64,000 nt of DNA, from positions 8,506,398 to 8,570,397 of the forward strand of contig OW051469.1 in assembly GCA_932521025.1 (NCBI GenBank). The letters run 5' to 3'. Position numbers and translations under genes: made by a program. Below the pieces are notes generated by a model. That model saw nothing but the letters and a program-made list of their open reading frames with translations, had not been told where the DNA came from and made no database searches. Source of the stretch: Oscheius onirici. Taxonomy: Eukaryota; Nematoda; Chromadorea; Rhabditida; Rhabditidae. This document shows positions 46,087 to 57,100 of the stretch, in pieces (positions within the stretch are counted from its first letter, which is position 1; each line of letters begins with the position of its first letter).

Positions 46087-46912
46087 TCAATCGTGGGTAT
46101 TGACTGAGGAGGTGCTAGGTTGTTCAGTGTTGTCAGTTTTGGGGTCAGTGATACTTAGATCCTCCATCTCGTTAGGTAGATTTGAATCGTCATCATCGTC
46201 ATCGTTTTCTTCATCACTTTCTTCGACCTCCTCGGCGGTATTTTCATCATTTGTTTCGGGTTGAACTGTATCGAATTCATCAGCTTCGGGCCATCCCGCG
46301 GGAGGTCCTTGTGACTCTCTCTTACTGTCGAGCAGGTTGCTTATTAAGTATAAACCGTAATCATCTCTGTCTTCTTGGCTCTAACTGGCTAGAGCCAAAC
46401 TCTTCGAGTTTCGGTATATGCTTATTAGTAAGTTGGAGCCAATATTTAAAGCTGTTGATAAGAAGAGCTTCAACAACATCGGCTTCGAACCTCTTGAATG
46501 GACCCATTTGGCAAATGAAGACAGACTTTTGAGAACACCAAATTTTCCGAATTCTTCTATTCTTTTCGAAAGTTTTTCCTAGCTGTGGCTTCTTGTTTGA
46601 GTTTTTGAGGCATGGTTCGTTAAAGTGATTGTAGGGGCGATCCTGTGCGTGTATTTTTATATTTTAGCTTTTAGACATGCCTTTGTTCCTTTTCCAATGT
46701 AGAAAACGGAATATATAGCAGATAGTCCAACTTCCTCGATGTCATCACTGCTTCCATCCATCAGCAATATACGTATTTGACATAAACTTCTTTTGGTAGC
46801 TAAAGTACGTTATTATTACGAAACAAAATACTCACGGTTTGATGAAGGGTAAGCCCACGAATTTTTTAATCTGGGATCTTGCATTCGTACTTTTCCAGAC
46901 GTTCGCTCAATG
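46087..46912 (-). CDS. ANKLE1/LEM-3-like GIY-YIG endonuclease, C-terminal part, one apparent frameshift
   Basis: LEM-3/ANKLE1 is a GIY-YIG nuclease that cuts branched DNA, including chromatin bridges. Minus exons 46912-46836 (KVRMQDPRLKNSWAYPSSN), 46799-46681 (VGLSAIYSVFYIGKGTK) and 46642 onward (DRPYNHFNEPCL) join in phase. The third continues with RIRKIWCSQKSVFICQMG and FEADVVEALLI, ending LTNK. These align with ANKLE1 LLLDPR, VFYVGKGTRARPYVHL, ILDIW and REACIVEAL...LTN. Catalytic YIG, Arg, Glu and Asn are kept. Near 46376-46400 the frame shifts by one base, then continues as DDYGLYLISNLL and an acidic tail to 46087. The intron 46643-46680 would be a 38-nt GC-AG intron. No upstream LEM or ankyrin exons were found. 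Confidence 0.6.
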
Positions 46913-47157
46913 CTGGTTCATTATGATTTACTGCCTGTACTGATTGTTTTGCGTCATGGGTGCCATCACTGTAAGAATATACAAGAAAGACCGAATGAAA
47001 CCTACGTTTTTAGGTCGTTCACGTACACGATAAATTTTGTCGCCACGGAATACACGTACATAGTGGCATATGCTGCATATCTTTTTGCTGTTAATACATA
47101 AATGCTTTTGATATCCTCACTGACTTTGCCATCTGTCCCTTTGTAATCTGCCTGAAA

Positions 47158-47510
47158 TCCACTTTAAATTGCTCCCAGGTCTCTGTGCGTGTCTGTCTGT
47201 CGGAAGCTCTTATTGAGGATAAGGAGGGGAGCTTTATGCACAAATTAGATTTTAACAAGTCGCGACAGGAAAAGCAAGTGCGCGAAGGGCTCATATGACT
47301 TTGGTAGTTTCTTACTGGGGCTATGTGGCTGGAACAAAATGACAAGGAGAGAAGGGAAGGGGAACAAGGGCTGAAACTCACTAGAGCTTGGAACTTCAGA
47401 TCCTACATTTTGAAATTAGGCTTGGGAGGGAGCGGATTCTAATACAATTTCGGTAGTTTCTTTGGAGGGTCAGGGAGAGTGACTGGAAGGGGAAGAGTGA
47501 CCTCTTTACC
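47158..47510. repeat. dispersed repeat, copy 2
   Basis: Near-identical in long blocks to 20858-21250, including AACAAGTCGCGACAGGAAAA, AGCAAGTGCG and GGAGGGTCAGGGAGAGTGAC. The left edge CTCCCAGGTCTCTGTGCGTG also matches 10250-10275. It is intergenic here. The 281 bases from 47512 to 47792 show no gene. Confidence 0.7.
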
Positions 47511-47792
47511 GTTTTCTAAAGCATTCTACTTCCATTTGACACAGTAGCAGTCAAAGCAATTATTTATCAGGATGGTTAAACATGTTGGAAGTATTCGTTA
47601 GACCAAGGAACCCCGTTGGATCCAGGAGCTGTAAATTTAATTTTCTGGATTTTAGGTATAGCCACGAATGACTGAAAATTTAAAATTTGTGATTAGATAT
47701 TTCATTATAGAAACCACAAAATGCACCTGGCAAAGATTCCTATGACACCCGGAATATCACATAATTATCACATTGGCGGCAATGTACAAAAA

Positions 47793-50700
47793 CTAAAAGT
47801 GGAACCAGCAATTGAACAGCATAAAATGTAAAAAGACGAAATAAGCAGCGACACAGTAGCGAAGGTAAGGTCGGACGGCTCTTCTTCCCCAAAGGGATCG
47901 TAGGCGTCTGATCAGAGGCTGGGTGATTGGAGCTCCGGCTCGAACGAAGCTCGAGGAACTGACTCTGTCGATGACGTCGTCAAAGTTTGGAAGAAGAGGA
48001 CGAATGTCTGATGAGCTCTGAAAATGGGGGGGAGAGTACGAGATTTACTATAGTAATTCAGCAGTTTTTGAATAAGGTGAAACGACTTGAACTGTTCCAA
48101 AAACCATGTTCCTGTCTGTTCAGTGACCTCCAATATTGCCTGTTCGTCTGAGAAAAATATATCATAACCTGTTGCAGTCGTTTCGAGACCTAGTTTCTAG
48201 CGTACAAATTAGGATACTCGGCCAAGAAAGTATGGTAAAAGGGTCTTGGGACAAATATCAAGTGATTACGGTGACACCGTCTTCAAAATGAACAAACTGG
48301 ATGATTCAAAGCATATCACTTTTCTGACGTTGACTTATCCATGAAAGGGTTCTACACACTCCCACTAACGGTTGATTACAGTCTCTGTCACTTTGACGCA
48401 CTAGTCGTTTTGTTCTGTCAGTCTCTCACCTTATCGTATGTCCAGTAGGACGCAAAATGACTGTTCCATACCCTATCCAAACCCGGTCCCAGTCTCTGCC
48501 AAGCTACCCATTTACTCTCTCATCCTGTCAAGTTCTTGACTACCATGCTCATCTAAACCGTCTGGTTCTCTTTTTCTGCCACACTTACCCTATGTCCGTT
48601 TTTGGTTCTCTCTACAACTGAGAATCTCCCAAAGGAAGTTCAGAACTTACTCATTATCTTTAACTAGTCACTTGATCTATTGCCCTATTTGAGAGCAACT
48701 TGTCAAAATTAATCTACTGGAGAGAAGCTATTCGTCAGATCGTCAGTCACCATGGAATGTCGTCTCTTCTTTTTTTCAGGTCAGTAGATCTACTTTGGCT
48801 TTTTCCCCAAATGATGCAAAGCAAACTGCTTCTCTCCGCCCTTACCTCTGTTTCACTTTCCGTTACCGTATCCTCAATACTGATTCTCGTCTCTGAAACA
48901 GTTTGGACCAGTAGCTGGGGTGTAACTTCTTCAGTAGTTTGGACTCTGAAACCCTGTCTTAAATCTGTAACCAAAGGGCATACTGTAGCACCACTGGACT
49001 CTCTTCCACTAACTCTTGAGATCTAGTCGAAAGAGACTCTTTTTCCTGACTCAGAGCTACCACCTGCTGATGAAGTTCGGCATTCTGGGCTAGAAGCTGA
49101 CTGACACTGGTCTGGGCCTAAAATCGGTAGTATATATTTTTTAGGAACGATGTGAATTACATGCTGGAGAGCTGGATGAAGTTGACAGAGATCCGAATAG
49201 GCCTGTTCAAATTTGGTTCTCCATTCGACCACCTCTGTCTGTAGACCTTCAGTAGATTCGGTCAGTAGTTTCTGTGCCTAGAAGACTACGCTACCTTTAA
49301 AGGACTGAGTTTAACCTCTTCTTTAGCGACTTCCAGTTCAGATAATCTGACTTCCAGTTGTTGAATTTTGAGAGAGCCAGTAGTCTTGCACAGCTCCAGT
49401 TCGATCTTATACTGCTCCAGTTCTTCTCGAAGCCTGAAAGTCTTCGAATAGACCAAATTTTTGGGCCCTTCACTTCTCACGATCATCTGTTACTCTCTGT
49501 AGCTCTTCCCTCAACTCTTCGACCAGAATTTGATGGGATTTTGTCACTTCATCCGTTCTCTCCACCAGATTTTGGGTTAGGAGGTCCTTCTCGTGTTTTA
49601 CAGTATCCAACTGGTTCTTGAGATGATCTAGCTGACTCACTGATCTGAAAGTTGCAGTAAGTACAATCATAGAGACTGGAATGACGCAGAGACAAAGAGA
49701 CAAACTCACCTCTCCTGTTCGGTTCTCAGCTGTCCTTCCAATTGGACTACCTGTTCTATTAGGTTCTCTTTCTCTTGTCCTACTGCAGCAAGCTGATTTT
49801 TCACATCTTTCAATAGATCTTCGGTTCTAGATTTGCTTACGTAGAGCTTATGTGATCATATACTTACTGTTCTCTCTCTTTTTCCATGGCAGAATGTTGA
49901 TTACTCAAGACGTCTTTCATTTGGACTGCTGCTCTGAAATTTGTCTATCTCAAAAGCTGAAATAATTTCAAGCTTACTCTTCTCTTTCCTTGTCCATTAG
50001 ATTTTTAAATCTCGTAACTTCTTCTTTCTTCTCCTCAATCTGTTTTCTGAGAACTTCCACTTCTTCTACTGACTCTTCCTTATGAGAAGACTGTTGAACT
50101 CTTTCGCTCTCTACCTGTCTCCTCTCCTGTTCCATCATCAACATCTTTGTGGTCAACATGTCCAGTTCAGCTTCAAGCGCGTTCAAATCGTCAGTAAGTT
50201 TATGGATCTCTCTGTCTTTCTCACGCTGACTGGATACTGTAGCTTTGAGTTCTTCTTCAGTTTCCAGAAGTTCCTGCTCAAGTTTCTTGTTCTCCTCTAT
50301 CAAGTTTTTGAGTTCAGTGTCTTTCCAATTCACAGCGTCTTCTGACTGTTCCAGTCGAAGTTCCAGGCCAGCTAGTCTCTCCTTGTCCTCTCTAGATGCC
50401 CTGACTGTCTCTTCTAGACTCTCTATCCTCTCCAGAAGAACTGTCCTCTCCTCTTCAAGACCCTGTACTCTGTCTCTGTACTCTGACTCCAGACTTGCTC
50501 TGTCCTCTCCAGATATTCTGACTGTCTCTTCCAGACATTCTATCTGCTTCAGAAGAACTGTTCTTTCGTTTTCCAGAACTTCCAGTCTCAGAGCCTTTTC
50601 TTGTAGCTGTCTCTCTAGCTCGTCTTTGGAAAAAGTGACAGTTTCCAAGTTCCCGCTCAGTTCAGACAACTGCCTTTTGAGAGCTACTGTCTCTTCTAGT

Positions 50701-52667
50701 AGGTCCTGATTCTGACTGTCTAGCTGTCTGATCTCTTCCGACTTTTGTTCCAGAAGACTTTTCGCCTCTTCCAGACTCTTGACTAGTTCTCCAGATTGGT
50801 TACGGTACTGTTCTCTGTCCTGTAACTCTCCCCTCAGAGAGTCTATCTCCATAGTCAGTTCTTCATTCCTCTCCTTGAGTGCTTCCATCTCTTCCAACGA
50901 CTCTTCCACCTTCTGAACGTGACTGACAGCTTGTTGAAGTTCCAAATGAAGTCCGGACAAGGCTTGTCGCATACTGTTCCTCTCAGAATCGTAACTTGCC
51001 ACGAGAGACGACAGTCTCTCATTTTCTTGGATTAGATCTTCCAATACTGTGTCTGAAGGGGAGGTAACAGCCAGTTGGTCGATCTTGTCAGCATGATGAG
51101 TAGCCCGATGTTCGATAACTTCCAGTCTCTCGATCAATAACTGTTCTAGCTCATTTCCTCGTCTCTTAGCCTCTTCCAGTTCTTCCTGTACCGTAAACAG
51201 TTGGTTCAGAGCATCCAGATGTTGACAAGGACTCTCTGACTCTTCCTGAAGTTTCTCTAAACTCTGTACTCTCTGGTCTGATTGTTCCAGATGAGAAACT
51301 TCCAGTTCTGTTATCCTCTCAGAATGAAGAGTCGCTCTCTCTTCGATTGACTGTAGTCTCTCCAGAACATTTGATAGATTTTGTTCTCTGGCCAATACTG
51401 TCTGAAGTTGACTCCTGACAATCTCCAGTTCTTCTTGGATACTGTACTTGTCCTGTCTGTCATTATCTAGAAGTTTCTGTAAAGTTTCCAGCTCTGAGTC
51501 TTTCCAGACAAGTAGATCTTCTTTTTCTGAGAGAACAGCATTCAGTTGACTCTTAATAGCCTCCAGTTGCTCCCTCTGAGAACTTTCCAAAGCCGTAGCC
51601 TCGTTCAACTGGGTATTCTTGAGAAGTAGAGATCGATTTTCCTGTTCCATTTGAAGAACCTTGGTCTCAAGCTGGTCAACTTCAGCTCCTAAAGCTGTCA
51701 AGTCTTCTCCAAGCTGACTGTTCTCTGATTTTAGGGCAGTGTTTTCTTGTTCCAGATCTTTTGTGAGCCTTTCCTCTGACTGCTTCTGAACTGTTTCTTC
51801 TTCTCTCTGAGTCGTCTGGAAGTCGAGTTCTGCCCGAGTTTGTTCCAGGACTACTGCAAGAGTCCTAAGCTCTTCTTGTTGCCCGGCCAGTTTAGTATCT
51901 TTTAGCTCCAGATCCACTTTCAGGACGTCGAGTTCAGTTGTTAGACTTTCAACTAGTTTCTGGGACTGATCCAGTTGGTCCTGTAGTTCGTCCCGGTTCT
52001 GGATAGTCGCCTGAAAGTTCACAGAGAGAGTCTGGGTCTCTTCTTGGATAGTTTTCTCAGTAGTCCTCAGTCTGTCCAATTCATCTTGCAATCGCAAGAC
52101 TTCTTTGTTCGTCACCGTCAAGCTCTGGTCAAGCTGGTACTGTAGTTCGTCGCGGTTCTCGACTACTGCCTCAATCTTGGAGGAAAGAGCTCGATTCTCT
52201 TCTTGTGCCGTTTTCTCAACTATTTTGAGCCTCTCAACTTCATCATGGAGTCTCAGGACTTCCTCATCGGACAGCTTCAAACTGTTACTTGTCTGACTCG
52301 TCTTTCCAAGCTTCTCTTCAGAAATTCGTAACTTTTCCTCCAGGATGGATTTCTCCTCGATCAGATCTTCGACCTTGTTCTCTAACAGATTTGTACTGTT
52401 AGCAGAAGAGCTCTGAACACTGAATTTCAGGAAAAAGTGAATTGAAGCAAACCTGTTGAATAGCAGCATTTGATCGGTAGACTGTTCTTTCTTTCCGCTT
52501 ACCCATTAGCTCTGAAATACATTTTAATAGTTTTGAGTTTACCAGATAAACCTATAGATTGTTCAAACTCATCGAGAGGGCATAAACTGTGCTCGGAGAT
52601 GGAATCTAGACGAGAGAGAAATTCCTTGACGTCGTTGAGGAACTCTTGAACACGGGCGTCGACAGCC
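47793..52667 (-). CDS. tail-anchored golgin-like coiled-coil protein (downstream block)
   Basis: Long coiled coil with a C-terminal membrane anchor, the build of Golgi tethers such as giantin, golgin-84 and CASP. The exon at about 52667-52549 (AVDARVQEFLNDVKEFLSRL) is followed by a tiny exon, then one 2.4-kb exon (52435-49975) of unbroken heptads (ENKVEDLIEEKSILEEKLRI). Small coiled-coil exons continue to about 49000. Exons between 48150 and 48980 are uncertain. The last exon, 48017-47793, has SDIRPLLPNFDDVIDRVSSS, a basic LIRRLRSLWGRR and the anchor YCVAAYFVFLHFMLFNCWFHF ahead of the stop. The 5' end is unresolved. Phase (0 to 0) would allow splicing from the upstream block at 54280. Confidence 0.7.
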
Positions 52668-54130
52668 TAAAGAGAAACTCAGACTGGTTTGTCAGAAAAT
52701 GGTATCCTTTATCGGGAAGGTGGAGGCAAAATGCATACTGTACGGGACCTTATATGGGACAAAATGTCATTTACTCTGGTTTTTGGGGAACCATGATATC
52801 CGTAAAAAATGTAATGAGCCAGACTAGCAAACCTGGATAAGATGCAATTGTTTTAAAGGAACAGTAATATTTTTAGTAAATGTCTTCTTCTGGGTCTCGT
52901 CACGATCTGCTCGTGTTACTTACTGTTCTTTTAACACAAACTGGCAGAAGCCTCTCAATCCCAAAAGTTCATCAGTTTCTCGAGAATAGCCACTAGGAAC
53001 TGGCTGCTCGAGATTCTAGGACAACATCCTTATCGACAAAAGATCATCAGAATTTATAACCTATGCAAATTCACAATCTCGGGACACAAAAAACTCATAT
53101 TCGCACCAATATAAATAAGGCATAATAAATTAACAGCACAATGACTTAGAAATGTTATTTGTTCGTAGGAAACCCGGATCGTCGTCGCATCACATCGTTG
53201 TTCATGGAAGGCGTCTGAAACTGTCCATTGTTGATTGTTCACATCCACTCTTACAACACAAAATGACTCGTTTTTTTCATTTTTTAGTTTTTTTAAAACA
53301 AAAATACAAAATCGAGTCACAGGCATTGAAATCGTGGCTGTGTGTCAGAGCGGACAGTCTCGAACGACCAACTACGACTCAACGGGCAAGTGACCCGACT
53401 TTATAAAAGAAAGAGGCTTTTCAGATATTTTGGACTTTGAAAGTTTTGGAATAGGAACAGAGAGAAGGACCATGACTGGACGGGGAGAGACAAATAGAAG
53501 ACACGCAAGCGCTATATGCCAGCGCATGAACGGGGGAAGCGATCGATGGCTTTTGCAGAGGACCGATATAGTACGAAACTTGTGGCTATTCCCTGTATTT
53601 TCTTACTGTAGGAGCCAAGAAGTCTCTACGATAAAAGTGGTCCAAAGACGAGAGATTCGATGAATCAGAGAAACTAATTTGATCAAATGCGGTAGTACAG
53701 AAACTTGTCAGGTTCTGTACTGTTTTGTAACTTTTTTTTGGTGCTAGAAAGATTTTCGAAAAGAATCGTCACGTTTTCTAGGAATATTTTGCGAGAAAGT
53801 ACCCATTGAATATCAGAAGTTTCTAGGAAAATGTTCGAGTTACTAGCTAAACAGCCAACGATATTGTCTATTGTAACAACTCCCTCTCGTGATGCCATTC
53901 CTCATTACCAATATCTCTCCTGCCACCCTCTTTCCTCCTTCTCTCTCATATTCAAACTTCTCGCCCGTCCACCTACCGTAATCCCCGGCGTCTCCTTTTA
54001 AATTCTGTCTTGTTTTTAACAGTTAGTTTGTGTCGAGCTATCCTCAACAGTTCTGTCTTTTATTTTATTGCTCATTTTGTTGGACATTTTAGTCCCAAAG
54101 CGAAATAAAGTTTATTTGAAGAAAACCTTG
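52668..54130. other. long intron or intergenic region between the two coiled-coil blocks
   Basis: No coding frame with family resemblance. If the two blocks are one gene this is a 1.6-kb intron. AATAAA-type signals on both strands near 54101-54110 would instead suggest a transcript end for the upstream block. It cannot be settled by eye. Confidence 0.4.
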
Positions 54131-57100
54131 TGTTTTTCTAGTGATTTTGCTCTTGTTCTTGCCTTATCAGCAGAACGAGGCACTAAGGTGGTAGCTAGAC
54201 GGCCCTAGCTTCTCATTATTCTATTACCTCAGACTCTTTTTTATTTCTTTTTTCTCCACGAAAACTGAACTGACCTGTGAATAACTCGTCTGCGGTGTCT
54301 GCACCTGTACAGCTTGAGCAGGCACCTGATATGCTAGTTCTGTGGGATCCTCGCGAATCTCTCCAATCGACGCAACTGAAGCTCTCGAAGGAGCTCTAGA
54401 AGGAGTATTACTGCTTCCAGCAGCTTGAGCAGCTCTTCTGGCTTGAATCTTTGCCTTCAACTGATCGTAGGCCGTCTTGACTTGGTTCTTCTCCTAAATT
54501 TGTTATTTTTAAAAAATCTAAAGGATCTTTCATACCTTCTCGACTTCCGTCAACTTTGAAGACATTGCCGACAGCTGCTCTTTCAAAGAATCTCTTTCTG
54601 TTTTGAGGGCTTGAAGCTGGTTGAGGAGATCAGTGCTGTCATATTTTGGCTGAGTTGCTTTGAGTTTTTCGATCTCTGTCTTTAGGAGCTGAACTTCTTC
54701 GAGGAGAGAGTGTTTCTCGGATTCTAGAGTGTTGACTACCTTCTGTAGACGGTCGACTTCTTCCTGGTTCCTGAAATGATCTACTGTCTCTCTGGTTCTG
54801 CTACTGTCTCTCTGTGTTTCTGTCGCTCTGTCTCTCTGATAGAACTCACTTATCAGCAATGGCTCCCCACTCATCAACACTCTCCAGTAGTCGTCCCTCA
54901 CTCTCCTTCAGCAAATTGTTCTGCTTTTCCATCTCCACCAATCTCGACTCGATTGCCGTCAGCCGTTTCTCTTTCTCTTCCAGTTGTTCTGATCCAGACT
55001 GTGCTCTCTCCACTTCTTCTTCCAGAGACTGAATCCTCTCCTCCAGCTCAACTTGTCTCTGTTGTGCAGATTCTTTCGTTACAAGGAGAGTCTGTTCTAC
55101 TGATTGGAGAGTCGAGGATACAGTAGCAAGCTGAGTCTTGACTGTTTTGTAATTTTCTTTCCTCACCTTGTTCTGGCACTCTTCCAGTTCTGCCTTCTGT
55201 TTCTGAGACAAGTCCTCATTCTGCTCCCAGTCATCTCCCCAAGCATCTTCTGATTTCACATTCTGAGTAATTTCCACCTCTAGACGGGATTTTTCTTCTC
55301 GGAGTAGTTGAACTTCTAGTTGGAGCTCCTAAATCTCATCTTCAATTACTGTCTCTCAGTCTTTCTTACCGTCAAAGCAGTCCTCGTGCTCTCGACCTCT
55401 CGGTTCATCTCCCTCTCGACCATTCCAGCTTCTTCCAACTGTTCCATCAGTTCTTCATTCTCCTTCTCCACTCGGGAAATGATAGCTTCCATCCGCGTCC
55501 TTTCACTGTTAGTCGCCTCGAGCTCTCTCCTCAACTGATCAACTCCTTCGGAACTATCCTCTCCCCAACCGTCGCTCCAGTTCTCTTCAGTCTTTGGCTT
55601 CTGAAGACTTTCGAGCTCTTTCGTCTTGTTAGCTAGGTTCTTCTCAGCCTCCTCGAGTTTTCCTTTGACTTTCTGCGCTTCCTCCACTAGAAGATCGTAA
55701 TCTTCCAGCCTTCCTTCCAGTTCAGCTACGCGATTCTTGAGTTCTCCAATCTCATCAGATTTCTCCTCCTGATCCCATTCTCCCCAGTTTTCTTGCTTCT
55801 TCTCCGAGAGTGCCTTGACCTCCTCTTTCAGCTCCATATTTCTCAACTTGAGGTCTTCTTCCTGATCCTTTACTGTAGCCAGTTGTTTCTGAAGGCTCAC
55901 AACTTCCAGACGGAGCTTCTCCTCTTCAATTCTTGCAGCTTCCTTGACGTTCCATTCCTCCTCAGTCAGTTTTTTGACATGTTCCTCGAAATCAGCATTC
56001 TTTGCTGCCAGTTCTTCCAGTTCAGAGCCGTCCTTCTTCTCCTCCCAGTCTCCCCAATTCTCTTCTTTTTGGGCGCTCAATTGTTCTTCCAGACTCTCTT
56101 TCAAAGAGACCAGGCTCTTGATTTCCTCCTCGAGCTCGACGTTTCTCAGCTTTAGATCTTCATTGTCCTGTTGGGTTTCCTCCAGAGAGAGCTTCAATTC
56201 CTCAACGTTCTCTTTTTCTTCCGGTTCAGCACTTCTTGTTCTCAGATTTTCTAGCTCTCTACGGACGTCATCCAGTTCCCTCTCCAGACTGGATCTCTGG
56301 ACTTGACTCTCTTCTTTCTGGGCTTCTCTCTGGTTCAGTATACTGGAGAGTTCTTCTTCTAACTCCAGAATTCTCAGCTTTAGATCCTCTTTTTCGTTTT
56401 GGGCAGCTTCCAGGGCTTTCTCAAGCTTCTGAGCAGCTTTTTGTTTGCTCAGAATGTCGGACAGTTCTTCTTCGAGCTCTAGATTCCTCAACTTCAGCTC
56501 TTCCTGTCCGTGCTGGGCAGTTTCCAGAGCTTCTTCGAGTCTCGCTACTTCCGCAGACTGATCAAGTTTCTCGTCCCACGCTCCCCAATTATCTTCCTTT
56601 TGAGTTTCTTGAGATGGAACTTCAGTATTCTTCTTCTCCCACTGATTCTCTTTCTGTTTCAGAAGACTGGCCAGTTCCTCTTCTAGCTCCACGTTCCTCA
56701 GTTTCAACTCCTCCTGATCGTTCTGGGCATCTTCCAGAGCTTTTTCTAGTCTCTGTACCTCTTGAGTCTGGTCTGGCTTGTCCTCCCACTCGCCCCAGTT
56801 CTCCTCTTTCTGATCCTGAAGCTTTGACTGACTCTCTTCCAGCTCCTTTTTCAAAATTTCCAGCTCTTCTTCGAACAGACTCTCCTTTTCCTTCTGATCT
56901 TCCTGAGCCTTTGCCAGTTCTTTCCGCAGGGACATGAGTTCTTCCTTCAACCTGTCGTCCTCTTCCCTACTCTCACCCCAGTCTCCCCATTCACTCTTTG
57001 TCGGCTGGACTGTCTCGATCTTTGCCTTTTCCTCAGTCTCAGTTACTTGAATCTTCAAAGCTTCCAGTTCTGTCTTCATCTCTTCCAACTCGTCCTGGTA

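Noticed and set aside
46087-46912. Penelope-like retroelement endonuclease
   Set aside because: A GIY-YIG domain suggested it, but VFYIGKGTK followed by RPYNHF and the late LTN match ANKLE1/LEM-3, and no reverse transcriptase is nearby.
56236-56937. Plus-strand 233-residue Ser/Leu/Pro-rich open frame
   Set aside because: Antisense shadow of the Glu/Leu-rich coiled-coil exon; CTC/TTC-rich complements of Glu codons always give such frames.
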